NCBI RefSeq assembly: GCF_000826525.2
Contig: NZ_LN651326.1
Coordinates: 323,277-387,276, forward strand
Direction of reading: 5' to 3'
From: Mobilicoccus massiliensis
Lineage (GTDB): Bacteria; Actinomycetota; Actinomycetes; Actinomycetales; Dermatophilaceae
Length of the DNA stretch: 64,000 bases
Of the stretch, positions 25,680-34,189 are shown piece by piece (the first letter of the stretch is position 1; the number at the start of each line of letters is the position of its first letter). Made by a program: the position numbers and the translations under genes. A model generated the notes under the pieces. The model was not told the DNA's origin. It made no database searches and saw only the letters and a program-made list of their open reading frames with translations.

Positions 25680-26705
25680 TCAGTACGTCACGTCGCGGTG
25701 CCAGGATTCGGTGACGTACTTGGTCTCCCACCCCATCGAGCGGTAGAGGCCGTCGGCGCCGGTCGGGGACGCGTCGTCGACCTCGAGACCGACGCGGTTG
25801 CGATCGCGGCTCGCGGTGTCGGCGATGACGGTCCCGAGCAGGCCCTTCGCGACACCCATGCCCCGGGCGTCGCGATGCACGCCGATGTAGTCGATGTAGC
25901 TGCCGAAGGAGTCGGTCGCGTCCGGCGCGAGCATGGTGCAGACGACGGCACCGGCCGGTCGCTCCTGCCCGTTCTTCTCCCGGATCGTCGCGAGCCACCA
26001 CTGGTCCCAGGCGTGTCCCGGCTCCTCCATGAGACGGTGGACGAACTCGGGAAAGCTCTCGCGGTAGGCGTTGAAGTGGTCCTCGAACGACGTCTCGAGC
26101 ACCCAATGGACGGCCTGCACGTCGATGGCGAACGGGTTGCCGTTGAGGCGGAGGCGGACCCTGCGGATCTCGACCCCCTCGCGCGGCTCCGGGAACGCCG
26201 ACTCCTCCTCGGTGACCGGACGCGACATCTGCAGCCAGCGTCGCGTCCGGCGGAACCCGGCCGCCTCGAGCCAGCGCCGCTGGCGCTCGTCGCCCTCGTA
26301 CGCGCCGGTGTCGAGCTGGGTGCTGTTCAGCCCGCGCAGAAGGGTGAAGGACCTGCTCGCCTCGACGCACCAGCGGAAGAGGGTCTCGGCGAGGCGGTCG
26401 GCGATCGCGTCCTCGAGTCTCGGGTCGATGGTGACGTGGGTGAGGGTGCGACCCGCTGCACGGTCGTGCACCGCCGCCCACCCCCGGGCCTGTCCGAGCT
26501 CGTCGAACACGGCGACCTGCCGTCGCGTCCACGAGCCGATGTCGGCGATCTCCGCGAGCACGGCCTCGACGTCGGGCACGCCGGAGCCCGTCGCCGCACG
26601 GGCCACGGCCGCGCGGAGCATCGCGAGCGGGGCGATGTCGCGTTCGTCGGGGTCGCGAGAGGTCCACCCGGCCGGCAGACGATCGGTGGTGAGGTCGAGA
26701 TTCAT
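25680..26705 (-). CDS. GNAT-family acetyltransferase
   Basis: The 341-residue protein has a C-terminal GNAT domain with the acetyl-CoA loop IGVHRDARGMGVAKGLLG and GLYRSMGWETK. The N-terminal half (about residues 20-170) looks like a second, degenerate GNAT fold (AVFDELGQARGWAAVHD). Tandem GNAT layouts occur in mycothiol synthase, but the MshD-specific sequence is not evident, so the substrate is unknown. The ATG at 26705 lacks a good ribosome-binding site. It is divergent from the next gene. Confidence 0.85.
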   Translation of the reverse strand: MNLDLTTDRLPAGWTSRDPDERDIAPLAMLRAAVARAATGSGVPDVEAVLAEIADIGSWTRRQVAVFDELGQARGWAAVHDRAAGRTLTHVTIDPRLEDAIADRLAETLFRWCVEASRSFTLLRGLNSTQLDTGAYEGDERQRRWLEAAGFRRTRRWLQMSRPVTEEESAFPEPREGVEIRRVRLRLNGNPFAIDVQAVHWVLETSFEDHFNAYRESFPEFVHRLMEEPGHAWDQWWLATIREKNGQERPAGAVVCTMLAPDATDSFGSYIDYIGVHRDARGMGVAKGLLGTVIADTASRDRNRVGLEVDDASPTGADGLYRSMGWETKYVTESWHRDVTY

Positions 26706-26873
26706 GGCGACGACGATACGAGCCGCGGATCCGACGTCTCGGCGCGCCACCGGGCCGGCGGCGGTGGCGTCGGTCACCTGCGACCCTGCGGCTGCGGCGG
26801 ATCCGCCGGGTCCGTCGCGGCGATCGTCAGGGCATCATGGGGAGCATCGACCGCTCCCGGGAGGAGGTGCCGT

Positions 26874-28118
26874 ATGGACCGCCGCCGAGTCGACATCGGC
26901 GCCGTCTTCCTCCACCTCGCCGTCGTCGCCGGGATGGTCGGTGGGGTGCTGCTGCTCCTGCGGCAGGTCGTGCCGTCGCTGACGATGCTCGCCGTCGCGG
27001 TGGGGCTGGCCGCCCTGGGCAAACGGACACCCCCGCCTGCCGACCCGTTCGACGACCGTGACGTCCTGCCCCCCATCCCGATCCCCGACCCACCGCGTGA
27101 CCGACTGCCCTCGGGGAGTCCTCACGTCGAGGCCTCCGAGGCGCCGTCGTCGAGCGCCCGCGACGGGGAGCCGGTCATTCTCCCCGACCCACCGCGTGAC
27201 CGACTGCCCTCGGGGAGTCCTCACGTCGAGGCCTCCGAGGCGCCGTCGTCGAGCGCCCGCGACGGGGAGCCGGTCATTCCCCGTCTCGTCCCCCCGCCCG
27301 CCGGACGTCCCGCCGACGTCTGGGCCCCGGCGACGCGGCGCGTCCGCGTCGTCACCGGGACGGCGGAGGCACCCGCCCTCGACCGTGTGCGTCGCCGCGG
27401 CCCTCTGTTGCGGGCCGTGCTCGCCTCGGACCTCGCCGGCCCTCACCACCCCTACGACGTCGCCGTCTTCGTCGAGGACGAGCACGTGGGCGATCTCGGT
27501 GGAGACGCCGTGCTCGACTACGGTCCGCGGCTCGCCGCCCTCGCCGTGCAAGGCGTCGACGTGCGCACCCAGGCCTTCCTCATGCCGGCGGGCCTCGACA
27601 TCGCCCTGCCCGAGCCGGAGGGTCTCGTGCCGGTCAACGACGTGCCGGCCGGCGTCGTCCTGCCGCACGGGATGCCACTCACGGTGCTGACCGGGGCGTC
27701 GAGCCGGCCGGGCAACACTCCTGGGCTGCCGAAACGGGTTGCCATAGAAGGTGATTCGACCGGTGATTCGACCGGTGACGACGTCACCGAGGATCCCGCC
27801 GCTCGGTTGCTGCGCCGCTACGCGCGACCCGGCGAGGACGTGTGGCTGGCGGTCACCCTCGTGGCCGAGGCCTCTCCTCACCGCGGTCAGGGCATCCGCG
27901 GGATCAGCGTCCTCCTCGACGGTGTCACGGTCGGCCGACTGGCACCCGCCGACGTCGGCGACATCGCCCCGCTGCTCACCTACCTCGGCGACCGCCACCT
28001 CACGGCGGTCGCCGCGGCCGTCCTCCGCGGCTCCTCCCTGCACTCTCGGCTCACCGTCTCCTGCATCCGTGCTCAGGACGCCGACGAGGAGTGGCTGCGG
28101 CACCTCGGTCGCGCGTAG
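26874..28118 (+). CDS. Membrane-anchored protein with a perfect 33-residue tandem duplication
   Basis: The 414-residue protein has an N-terminal membrane segment (AVFLHLAVVAGMVGGVLLLL, residues 10-29) with a second hydrophobic stretch to about 49. A Pro/Ser-rich linker follows, containing two identical 33-residue units (PDPPRDRLPSGSPHVEASEA and the rest). From about residue 150 there are two soluble domains with related strands (VAVFVEDEHVGDLGG; GISVLLDGVTVGRLAP) joined by a GDSTGDSTGDD linker. I do not recognise the family. The ATG at 26874 has GAGGAGGTG 5 bases upstream. It is convergent with the ABC permease. Confidence 0.8.
   Translation: MDRRRVDIGAVFLHLAVVAGMVGGVLLLLRQVVPSLTMLAVAVGLAALGKRTPPPADPFDDRDVLPPIPIPDPPRDRLPSGSPHVEASEAPSSSARDGEPVILPDPPRDRLPSGSPHVEASEAPSSSARDGEPVIPRLVPPPAGRPADVWAPATRRVRVVTGTAEAPALDRVRRRGPLLRAVLASDLAGPHHPYDVAVFVEDEHVGDLGGDAVLDYGPRLAALAVQGVDVRTQAFLMPAGLDIALPEPEGLVPVNDVPAGVVLPHGMPLTVLTGASSRPGNTPGLPKRVAIEGDSTGDSTGDDVTEDPAARLLRRYARPGEDVWLAVTLVAEASPHRGQGIRGISVLLDGVTVGRLAPADVGDIAPLLTYLGDRHLTAVAAAVLRGSSLHSRLTVSCIRAQDADEEWLRHLGRA
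27082..27279 (+). repeat. Perfect 99-bp tandem duplication inside a coding region
   Basis: The segments 27082-27180 and 27181-27279 are identical base for base and keep the reading frame (33 codons). Identity at synonymous positions means the duplication is recent. A 12-base duplication (GGTGATTCGACC twice, 27750-27773) is in the same gene. Confidence 0.97.
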
Positions 28119-28144
28119 CGGTGAGCACCTGCGCCGGGCGCCGC

Positions 28145-28906
28145 TCAGACGTCGCGTCGCGCGTTGCGGACGAACCCGACCGCCAGCGGCACGACGATCC
28201 ACAGCACGATCGCCGACACGACGGCCGGCGCCTCGGCGGCGCCGCGACCTGACATGCCGCCGAGGAACGTCGCGTAGACGTCGACGTACGGAGCCGCCGG
28301 GGCGGTGAGAGTCCAGGTGCCGAGGAGCTGAGGGACGATCTGGGGAAGAAGGAGGAGGACCGCCAGCGCCAGCGGCGCGCTGAGCAGAGCCGCGCCGAGG
28401 GCCGCACCGACCAGCGTCATCCCTCCGATCGACCACAGGAGGGCGCCGGTGACCTCGGTCGTCTCCCGCGCACCGGGCATCGGCGCCCCGAGCAGGGCGA
28501 GCACGAGCAGGCTCGTGCCGACGGCGAGCACGACCACGCCGAGGATGAGGATGACGAGGGCGATGAGCTTGGCCGTGAGCACCCGTGAACGTCTCGGGTC
28601 GAAGGCGTAGGTGAACAACGCCGTCCGGTGCCGCCACTCGCCGGCGATGGCAAGGATCGCCACGATCGGCAGGAGGAACACCAGGGGGGCCGAGCCCTCG
28701 TTGATCAGCGTGCGCAGGTCGGCGTCGCGACCGTCGAAGACACCGGTCAGGCCGATGACGAGCAGCGTGAGACCGCAGGTCAGGGCCAGCAGACCCAGGG
28801 ACGCCCGGGTGTCGACGAGCTTGCGCAACTCGATGTGGATGCGAGTCGCCATGGGGATCGGCGTCTGCGTCGTGGTGGTGCGTGCGGCGAGGGCGGTGGA
28901 TGCCAT
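28145..28906 (-). CDS. ABC transporter permease (ABC-2 type)
   Basis: The 253-residue protein has six hydrophobic segments, beginning after RIHIELRKLVDTRASLGLL, the usual first helix entry of ABC-2 exporter permeases. A cytoplasmic loop with GEWRHRTALFTYAFDPRRSR is also typical. It lies 36 bases downstream of the ATPase gene and should form the exporter with it. The cargo is unknown; such pairs next to DesK/LiaR-like systems often deal with membrane-active compounds. ATG at 28906 follows CGGAGACC. Confidence 0.9.
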   Translation of the reverse strand: MASTALAARTTTTQTPIPMATRIHIELRKLVDTRASLGLLALTCGLTLLVIGLTGVFDGRDADLRTLINEGSAPLVFLLPIVAILAIAGEWRHRTALFTYAFDPRRSRVLTAKLIALVILILGVVVLAVGTSLLVLALLGAPMPGARETTEVTGALLWSIGGMTLVGAALGAALLSAPLALAVLLLLPQIVPQLLGTWTLTAPAAPYVDVYATFLGGMSGRGAAEAPAVVSAIVLWIVVPLAVGFVRNARRDV

Positions 28907-28942
28907 CGGGGTCTCCGTTCGGTGGGTCTTCGCGCGGGGCGA

Positions 28943-29815
28943 TCAAGCGCTGCGGGTGAGGGCGAGGAAGGCCGACTCGAGGTCGCCGCCCGAGGGTTCG
29001 AGCCGGGTGAGCACGAGTCGGTGCGTGAGGGCGAGCTCGCCGATCGAGGCGGGCGGCGCGTCGACGATCAGCCCGGCGTTGCCGGCTTCATGGGAGATGC
29101 CGGCCTCGTCGAGCACCGACGTCAGGGCGTCGAGGTCGGTGCTCTGCACGAGCTGCTGTGTGGCCTCGCCGCGCAGAGCGTCGGTGTCGCCCTCCATCAC
29201 GAGGCGCCCCCGGTGCAGGACGACCACCCGGTCGGCGATCGCCTGGACCTCCGTGAGCAGGTGCGACGACAGCAGCACGGTGCCGCCGTCGGCGGCGAAG
29301 TCGTCGAGCAGGCCGCGCATCCAGTGGATCCCCTCGGGGTCGAGACCGTTGGCGGGCTCGTCGAGGATGAGCACGTGCGGGTCGCCGATGAGCGCGGAGG
29401 CGATGCCGAGGCGTTGCCGCATCCCGAGGGAGTAGGCGCCGACCCGTTTACCTCCGGCGTCCGCGAGCCCGACGCGTTCGAGCATCGGCGCCACCGTGGA
29501 GGTGTCGACACCGGCGGCCATGGCCGCGAGCCGCAGGGCCTCCGCACCCGTGCGACCGGGGTGCTGGGCCGAGGCGTCGAGCATGACGCCGGCCACCCGC
29601 GCCGGCCTGGGGAGGTCGGTGAACCTCGTCCCGTCGACCGTCGCCGTTCCGCTGTCGGGGCGGCTGAGTCCGCAGACCATGCGGAGGGCGGTCGACTTGC
29701 CGGCACCGTTGGGGCCGAGGAATCCGGTGACGCGGCCCGAGGGTGCGGTGAACGTGAGGTCGTCGACGGCGCGGTGGTCGCCGAAGGTCTTGGTGAGGCC
29801 GGTGAGCTCGATCAT
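28943..29815 (-). CDS. ABC transporter ATP-binding protein
   Basis: The 290-residue ATPase carries Walker A GPNGAGKST (near residue 37), an ABC signature in the form YSLGMRQRLGIASAL, Walker B VLILDEPANGLDPEG and the H-loop LLSSHLLTEV. The C-terminal 80 residues are the DUF4162-like tail of CcmA/NatA-type drug exporters. It starts at ATG 29815, divergent from the two-component system with 141 bases between. That layout suggests control of the exporter by the neighbouring response regulator. Confidence 0.94.
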   Translation of the reverse strand: MIELTGLTKTFGDHRAVDDLTFTAPSGRVTGFLGPNGAGKSTALRMVCGLSRPDSGTATVDGTRFTDLPRPARVAGVMLDASAQHPGRTGAEALRLAAMAAGVDTSTVAPMLERVGLADAGGKRVGAYSLGMRQRLGIASALIGDPHVLILDEPANGLDPEGIHWMRGLLDDFAADGGTVLLSSHLLTEVQAIADRVVVLHRGRLVMEGDTDALRGEATQQLVQSTDLDALTSVLDEAGISHEAGNAGLIVDAPPASIGELALTHRLVLTRLEPSGGDLESAFLALTRSA

Positions 29816-29956
29816 GACTCCACGGTGGCCGGGCACCACCGGGCGTGGCATCTGCCGGACGGGTCTTTCCGCAGGTCCGAAGGGATGATGCCGGCGGCAC
29901 ACGCATGAGCCGTTCGGGCGATGTCTCCCGGGCCGCGGGGCTCGTATGGTCGAGAC

Positions 29957-31184
29957 GTGCGACCACTGGGCGAGCGAGCGAACTTCGCGCTGCGGACGTC
30001 CGTGTACGTCGCGGTCGTCGTCCTCAGCGTCGTCGGGCCGATCCTCGACTTCACGGCGCCGATGCGGGTGGTGGCGGCCCTGCTGGGCGTCGTCGCCGCA
30101 CTGGCGGCGTGCCTCCGCGTGCGTCACCCGTGGATGCTGCCCGTGGTCTCGCTGCTCGCCGTTCCCCTCGTGGGTCCGGCGCTGGTCTACGTGGCCATCG
30201 TCTCGTTGACGGCCCGACGCCGTGACCGCGGGGTGTGGGTCTTCGTGGCGGCCGCGGTTTCTCGTCATCCTCGTCCCGTCCATGGCGAGCGGCGGCACGG
30301 TCGAGATCTCACGGGCCGACGGAACCCCGACACTGGTGGAGAACGCCGCGGCCAACTGGGCCGCTCACCTGCTCATCGTCTTCATGTGCGTGCTCGTCGG
30401 CACGTCGATCCGCACCCGCCGGGAGCTTCTCGCCAGCCTCGAGGATCGGGCGCTGCGGGCGGAGTCGGAGCGCGCCTCCCGGGCGCGGGAGGCCGTGCTG
30501 CTCGAGCGAGCGCGGATCGCCCGGGAGATGCACGACGTCCTCGGCCACAAGATCTCGCTGCTCACGATGCAGGCGGGGGCACTCGAGGTGAACCCCGCTG
30601 CCGGTGCCGACGTCATCGAGCGGGAGGCGGGCCGCATCCGCCTCACGGCTCGTGAGGCGCTGGAGGATCTGCGCAGCGTGATCGGCGCGCTGGAGGAGGA
30701 CGCGGCGCCCCGCGAGCCCGGCCCGGGGCTCGCCGAGGTGCCGGGCCTCGTGGCGCGATATCTCGACGCGGGGGCGAGGATCGACCTCGAGGACGCCGTG
30801 ACGACCCGTCTCGACGTCGCCGATGTCGACGCGAGCGCCGGGCGGGCGATCCACCGGGTGCTCACCGAGAGCCTGACCAACGCCCACCGTCATGCGCCGC
30901 GGTCTCCGGTGCAGGTGCGGCTCTCGGGTGAACCGGGGCGTGGGGTCGACCTTCTCATCGAGAACCCGGCCGAGTCCCCGGCGGTCGAGTCCTCGACGGT
31001 CGCATCCACGGCGGTCGAGTCCTCGGGTGGGACGGGGCTCACCGGCCTCGCCGAGCGGGTCAGACTGGCCGGGGGCGTTTTCGGCGCCGGGATGCGAGAC
31101 GGGGTGTTCCGGGTGGAGGCGTGGTTTCCGTGGTCCGTGCGCGACGACGACTCCCCCACGTCGCGCGAGGAGCCGATCCGATGA
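29957..31184 (+). pseudogene. DesK/LiaS-type sensor histidine kinase, split by one frameshift
   Basis: The N-terminal part (GTG 29957 to about 30256) encodes four or five membrane helices (VAVVVLSVVGPILDF onward). The frame then breaks and the rest continues in another frame from about 30255: FLVILVPSMASGG, the H-box ERARIAREMHDVLGHKIS with an intact His, and an HATPase_c domain with TESLTNAHRHAP and GLTGLAERVRLAGG. One extra base near 30256-30257 (GCGGTTTC) explains the break. The remaining coding is intact to 31184, so this is a very recent mutation, a sequencing error, or two separate proteins. The linker before the G2 box contains a 17-base repeat (30979-30995 and 31009-31025). Confidence 0.82.
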
Positions 31185-31840
31185 TCCGCGTGCTGCTCGT
31201 CGACGACGACGCGCTCGTCCGCGCAGGACTGTCGATGATCCTCTCGGCGGCCGACGACATCGAGGTCGTCGCCGAGGTCGTCGCCGAGGCCGCCGACGGT
31301 GAGGCCGGCGTCGAGGCGGTCGCGCGGTCGCGTCCGGACGTCGTGCTCATGGACATCCGCATGCCCGGTGTCGACGGCATCGCCGCGACCCAACGGATCC
31401 GCGCCCTGCCCGACCCGCCCCAGGTCCTCGTCATCACGACGTTCAGGGCCGACGAATACGTCTTCGGAGCACTGCGAGCGGGGGCGATCGGATTCCTGCT
31501 CAAGGACACCCCACCGCGTGAACTGGCCGACGCCGTGCGCACGGTCGCGGCGGGCCGGGCGATGCTGGCGCCGGATCACACCCGAGCCCTCATCGACCGG
31601 TACGCGGGCGGCGGGGCGCGAGGCGATGAGGCCCGCGCCCGGCTGGCGGTGCTCAGCGAACGTGAACAGCAGGTCGCGGCCGCCGTCGCCCGCGGACTGT
31701 CCAACGCCGAGATCGCGGCCGAGCTCTACCTGTCGGAGGCGACGGTCAAGGCGCACCTCGCGCACGTGTTCACCAAGCTCGATCTCAACCGGGTCCAGGT
31801 CGCGATCCTCGCCCACGACGCAGGCCTGAACGAGCGGTGA
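31181..31840 (+). CDS. Response regulator, NarL/LuxR family
   Basis: The 219-residue protein has a receiver domain (VLLVDDDALVRAGL; phospho-acceptor Asp in DVVLMDIRMPG; conserved Lys in FLLKDTPP) and a LuxR-type helix-turn-helix (VLSEREQQVAAAVARGLSNAEIA; EATVKAHLAHVFTKL). Its ATG overlaps the kinase stop (ATGA at 31181-31184). Residues 28-35 read EVVAEVVA because a 12-base unit (GAGGTCGTCGCC) is duplicated at 31262-31285, adding four residues between strand 2 and helix 2. It probably controls the divergent ABC exporter. Confidence 0.93.
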   Translation: MIRVLLVDDDALVRAGLSMILSAADDIEVVAEVVAEAADGEAGVEAVARSRPDVVLMDIRMPGVDGIAATQRIRALPDPPQVLVITTFRADEYVFGALRAGAIGFLLKDTPPRELADAVRTVAAGRAMLAPDHTRALIDRYAGGGARGDEARARLAVLSEREQQVAAAVARGLSNAEIAAELYLSEATVKAHLAHVFTKLDLNRVQVAILAHDAGLNER

Positions 31841-31841
31841 G

Positions 31842-31887
31842 GCGAACGTGGACGGTGACCGGGTGACGCGAACGTGGACCGTGACCG
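31842..31887. repeat. Short direct repeats downstream of the response regulator
   Basis: The 20-base unit GCGAACGTGGACGGTGACCG (31842-31861) recurs with one mismatch at 31868-31887, 26 bases apart. No function is apparent. The pair lies in a convergent gene gap. Confidence 0.7.
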
Positions 31888-31920
31888 CGGCGCGGTAACC
31901 GTGGCCGACCGACAAGAACC

Positions 31921-31975
31921 GCTCGAACAGGCGTTTTCACCCACGGGCATCCGGTGACCGGACAGGCACTCGAGC
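31921..31975. repeat. CGCTCGAACAGGC inverted repeat, copy B (imperfect)
   Basis: The left half GCTCGAACAGGCGTTTTCACCC (here 31921-31942) is intact, and the right half ending in CACTCGAGC at 31975 is degenerate. It lies between the convergent response regulator and lipoprotein genes, where a terminator would be expected. Confidence 0.65.
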
Positions 31976-32023
31976 CCGGCCGCGATGGTCGCTCGCCCCG
32001 CCGTGAAGGGGATTCACGGCCAG

Positions 32024-34150
32024 TCAGCCGGTCAGCTCCCGGAACGCCCGGGAGAGGCCGTCGAGCCCCGGTTTGAGGCGCTCGGTGTAGGAGGCGGTGT
32101 TCCACGTCTCCCACGTGATCGGCACGGTCACGGGATCGCCCCCGGAAGGGGAGACGGTGAGACGCAGACCGTCGACGCGCACCCCCGTCGGGGTCTCCTC
32201 CAACTTGGCCGATCCGGTGGGGGCGGGCCCCTTCGCGGGCGTCGGGACGACGACGGTGCGCGAGGACGGGTCGGCGAACGGGAGCAGCCCCCAGGGCAGT
32301 CGCAGCCGCAGCGTGGCTCCCCCGCCGGCGCCACCGCCGGGGTCGTAGCGCCAGGTCGCGAGCGTGTTCCCCCGGCCGGCGTCCCAGTCGCCCTCGACGA
32401 GGCGGCCGACCTCAAGAAAGTCGGCGGCGAGCGACCGTCCGAGGCCGGGGACGACGTAGGGCCGGTTGAGGGTGAGGCGCTGCATCGACCAGCCGTCGGC
32501 ATCGGCGCGCGGCACCGCCGACGCCGGCAGACCGTCGAGCCGGACCGGGTCGAGCTCGCCGCGCACGAGGCACACGGCCGTCCGCGCCTGCGGATCGACG
32601 ACGACCGCGACGTCCTGCACGGGTGCGCCTCCGCCGCCGGGCAGCGGGAGGCCGCCGCCGGGCACGACGTCGAAGCCCAGCACGACCCGCCCGGGATCGA
32701 GGTCGAGGCGCAGGTGCAGCCACGAGGCGTCGTGGTCGACCTCGATGCGACGCACCCCACTCTGGGACTCGTGCGGCGTGCGGCGACCGACCGGCGTCGG
32801 GTCGTGCGCGACCAGCCCGAAGAACTGCTCGTTCGTCAACACGTCGTGCCAGAGCGCCCGACGCTCGCCGTCGACGGGGGCCTGCCGCGGAGCCGTGTTC
32901 CACGTGAACTTGAACCACTCGTCGAGCCACTCGAAGACGAGTCCCCCCGCGAGGTGGGCGCCGGCGAGCATCCGGAGCATCTCGGCGTTCATCCGCATCG
33001 CCTCCTGCTCGGTGTGGCGGCCCTGGTCACGGCGCAGGGAGCCGCGGTGGGCGGCGCCGAGCGCGGACGGCACCCCGAACTCGCTCACCATCACCGGCAG
33101 CCCCGCGTGGTGTCGCGCGAGGTCGAGCAGGTAGGCGCGGTAGGGGTCGTCGGTGCCGGCGTAGGAGGGCTGGAGGAGCTGGAAATCCGGGTAGTACGGG
33201 TAGGCGTGGTAGCTCGCGAACGTGCCGCCCGGCCACTGCGGCGAGGCGACCACGTGGTTGGCGTCGACGCCCAGGAGGTCCTCGGTGGCCAGCGGCTCGT
33301 TCGGGTGCCGCAGGGGGTCGGCCGTCGGCCAGTTGGCGTGGGCGATGGGCACGCTCACCCCCGCCGACGCCTCGTGCGTCGCCAACTCGTCCAGACGCGC
33401 GGCGATCCAGCGCTCGGTCGGCGAGGCGTCCTTGGTCGAGGAGAAGTAGCGGCCCGAATGCCCCGGCGCCTGCGCGTTCTTCACGTCGGAGGCGTGCCCC
33501 GCCTCCGGGTCCCACTCGACGCCGACGATCCACGCCGCGACCCACGGCGAGACGTCCGCGGTCCACGTTCCCGACGCCCGCCCCCGCCGCACCGGCCGCG
33601 TCAGAGTGCCGTGCACCGCCGCGCTCGCGTCCCGGATCTCCGCGACCATCGCCGCGGTCGGCTCCTCGGCGAACAGGTCGTGATGCTCGAGGTAGGACTC
33701 GTCGGGCAGGTAGATGCCGTGCACGAGATAGAGGGGGTTGCTCGGGTTCGCCTCGTTGTACCGCTTCAGCTCGGCGTACATGTGCGGCGGGTGGATCGTG
33801 TAGATGCGCACGACCCGCACCCCGAGCGAGCCCATCATCGAGAACCACCGGCGGTAGTCCTCCGCCGTGACGGCGAGCTCTCCGGGGCTGTGGCCGGGGG
33901 TCGTACTGCCGAGGTTGACCCCCGACCAGAATGTGATGTCGCCGCCGGCCGTGTGCAGCCGCAGCGTCGTGCCGTCCTGGCGAGCCAGGCAGCGCAGGCC
34001 CCCCACGCTCCGCGGGCGGGGTGAGCGATCCGCGCCGGGCGGGCGTTGCTCGCCGCCACCCGGGCCGAGAGGATTCGAGCCGAACGAGCAGGCGGTGAGG
34101 GCGGTCGTCAGGGAGCCGAGCAGCACGGCGCGTCTCGTCGGCTCGTGCAC
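32024..34150 (-). CDS. Tat-type lipoprotein with glycoside-hydrolase-like TIM barrel
   Basis: The 708-residue protein begins EPTRRAVLLGSLTTALTAC: a twin-arginine-like start and a lipobox ending in LTAC, so it is probably an exported lipoprotein. Residues about 60-470 look like a clan-A glycosidase barrel: FWSGVNLGSTTPG, VRVVRIYTIHPPHMY, WIVGVEWDPE (Glu 212) and VMVSEFGVP (Glu 357), the usual acid/base and nucleophile positions. Residues 480-700 are beta-rich. The substrate is unknown. The GTG at 34150 is preferred to the GTG at 34159 because GAAGGG then has correct spacing. Confidence 0.8.
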   Translation of the reverse strand: MHEPTRRAVLLGSLTTALTACSFGSNPLGPGGGEQRPPGADRSPRPRSVGGLRCLARQDGTTLRLHTAGGDITFWSGVNLGSTTPGHSPGELAVTAEDYRRWFSMMGSLGVRVVRIYTIHPPHMYAELKRYNEANPSNPLYLVHGIYLPDESYLEHHDLFAEEPTAAMVAEIRDASAAVHGTLTRPVRRGRASGTWTADVSPWVAAWIVGVEWDPEAGHASDVKNAQAPGHSGRYFSSTKDASPTERWIAARLDELATHEASAGVSVPIAHANWPTADPLRHPNEPLATEDLLGVDANHVVASPQWPGGTFASYHAYPYYPDFQLLQPSYAGTDDPYRAYLLDLARHHAGLPVMVSEFGVPSALGAAHRGSLRRDQGRHTEQEAMRMNAEMLRMLAGAHLAGGLVFEWLDEWFKFTWNTAPRQAPVDGERRALWHDVLTNEQFFGLVAHDPTPVGRRTPHESQSGVRRIEVDHDASWLHLRLDLDPGRVVLGFDVVPGGGLPLPGGGGAPVQDVAVVVDPQARTAVCLVRGELDPVRLDGLPASAVPRADADGWSMQRLTLNRPYVVPGLGRSLAADFLEVGRLVEGDWDAGRGNTLATWRYDPGGGAGGGATLRLRLPWGLLPFADPSSRTVVVPTPAKGPAPTGSAKLEETPTGVRVDGLRLTVSPSGGDPVTVPITWETWNTASYTERLKPGLDGLSRAFRELTG

Positions 34151-34189
34151 GACGCCCACCCCTTCACCGCCGGGAACCCCTCCCGTTCC

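Noticed and set aside
27061..27300. A CRISPR-like or minisatellite array
   Set aside because: There are only two adjacent copies with no spacers, in frame within a gene; it is a simple tandem duplication.
31985..34024. A 679-codon open frame on the plus strand
   Set aside because: It mirrors the lipoprotein gene on the other strand and has no family features or ribosome-binding site.
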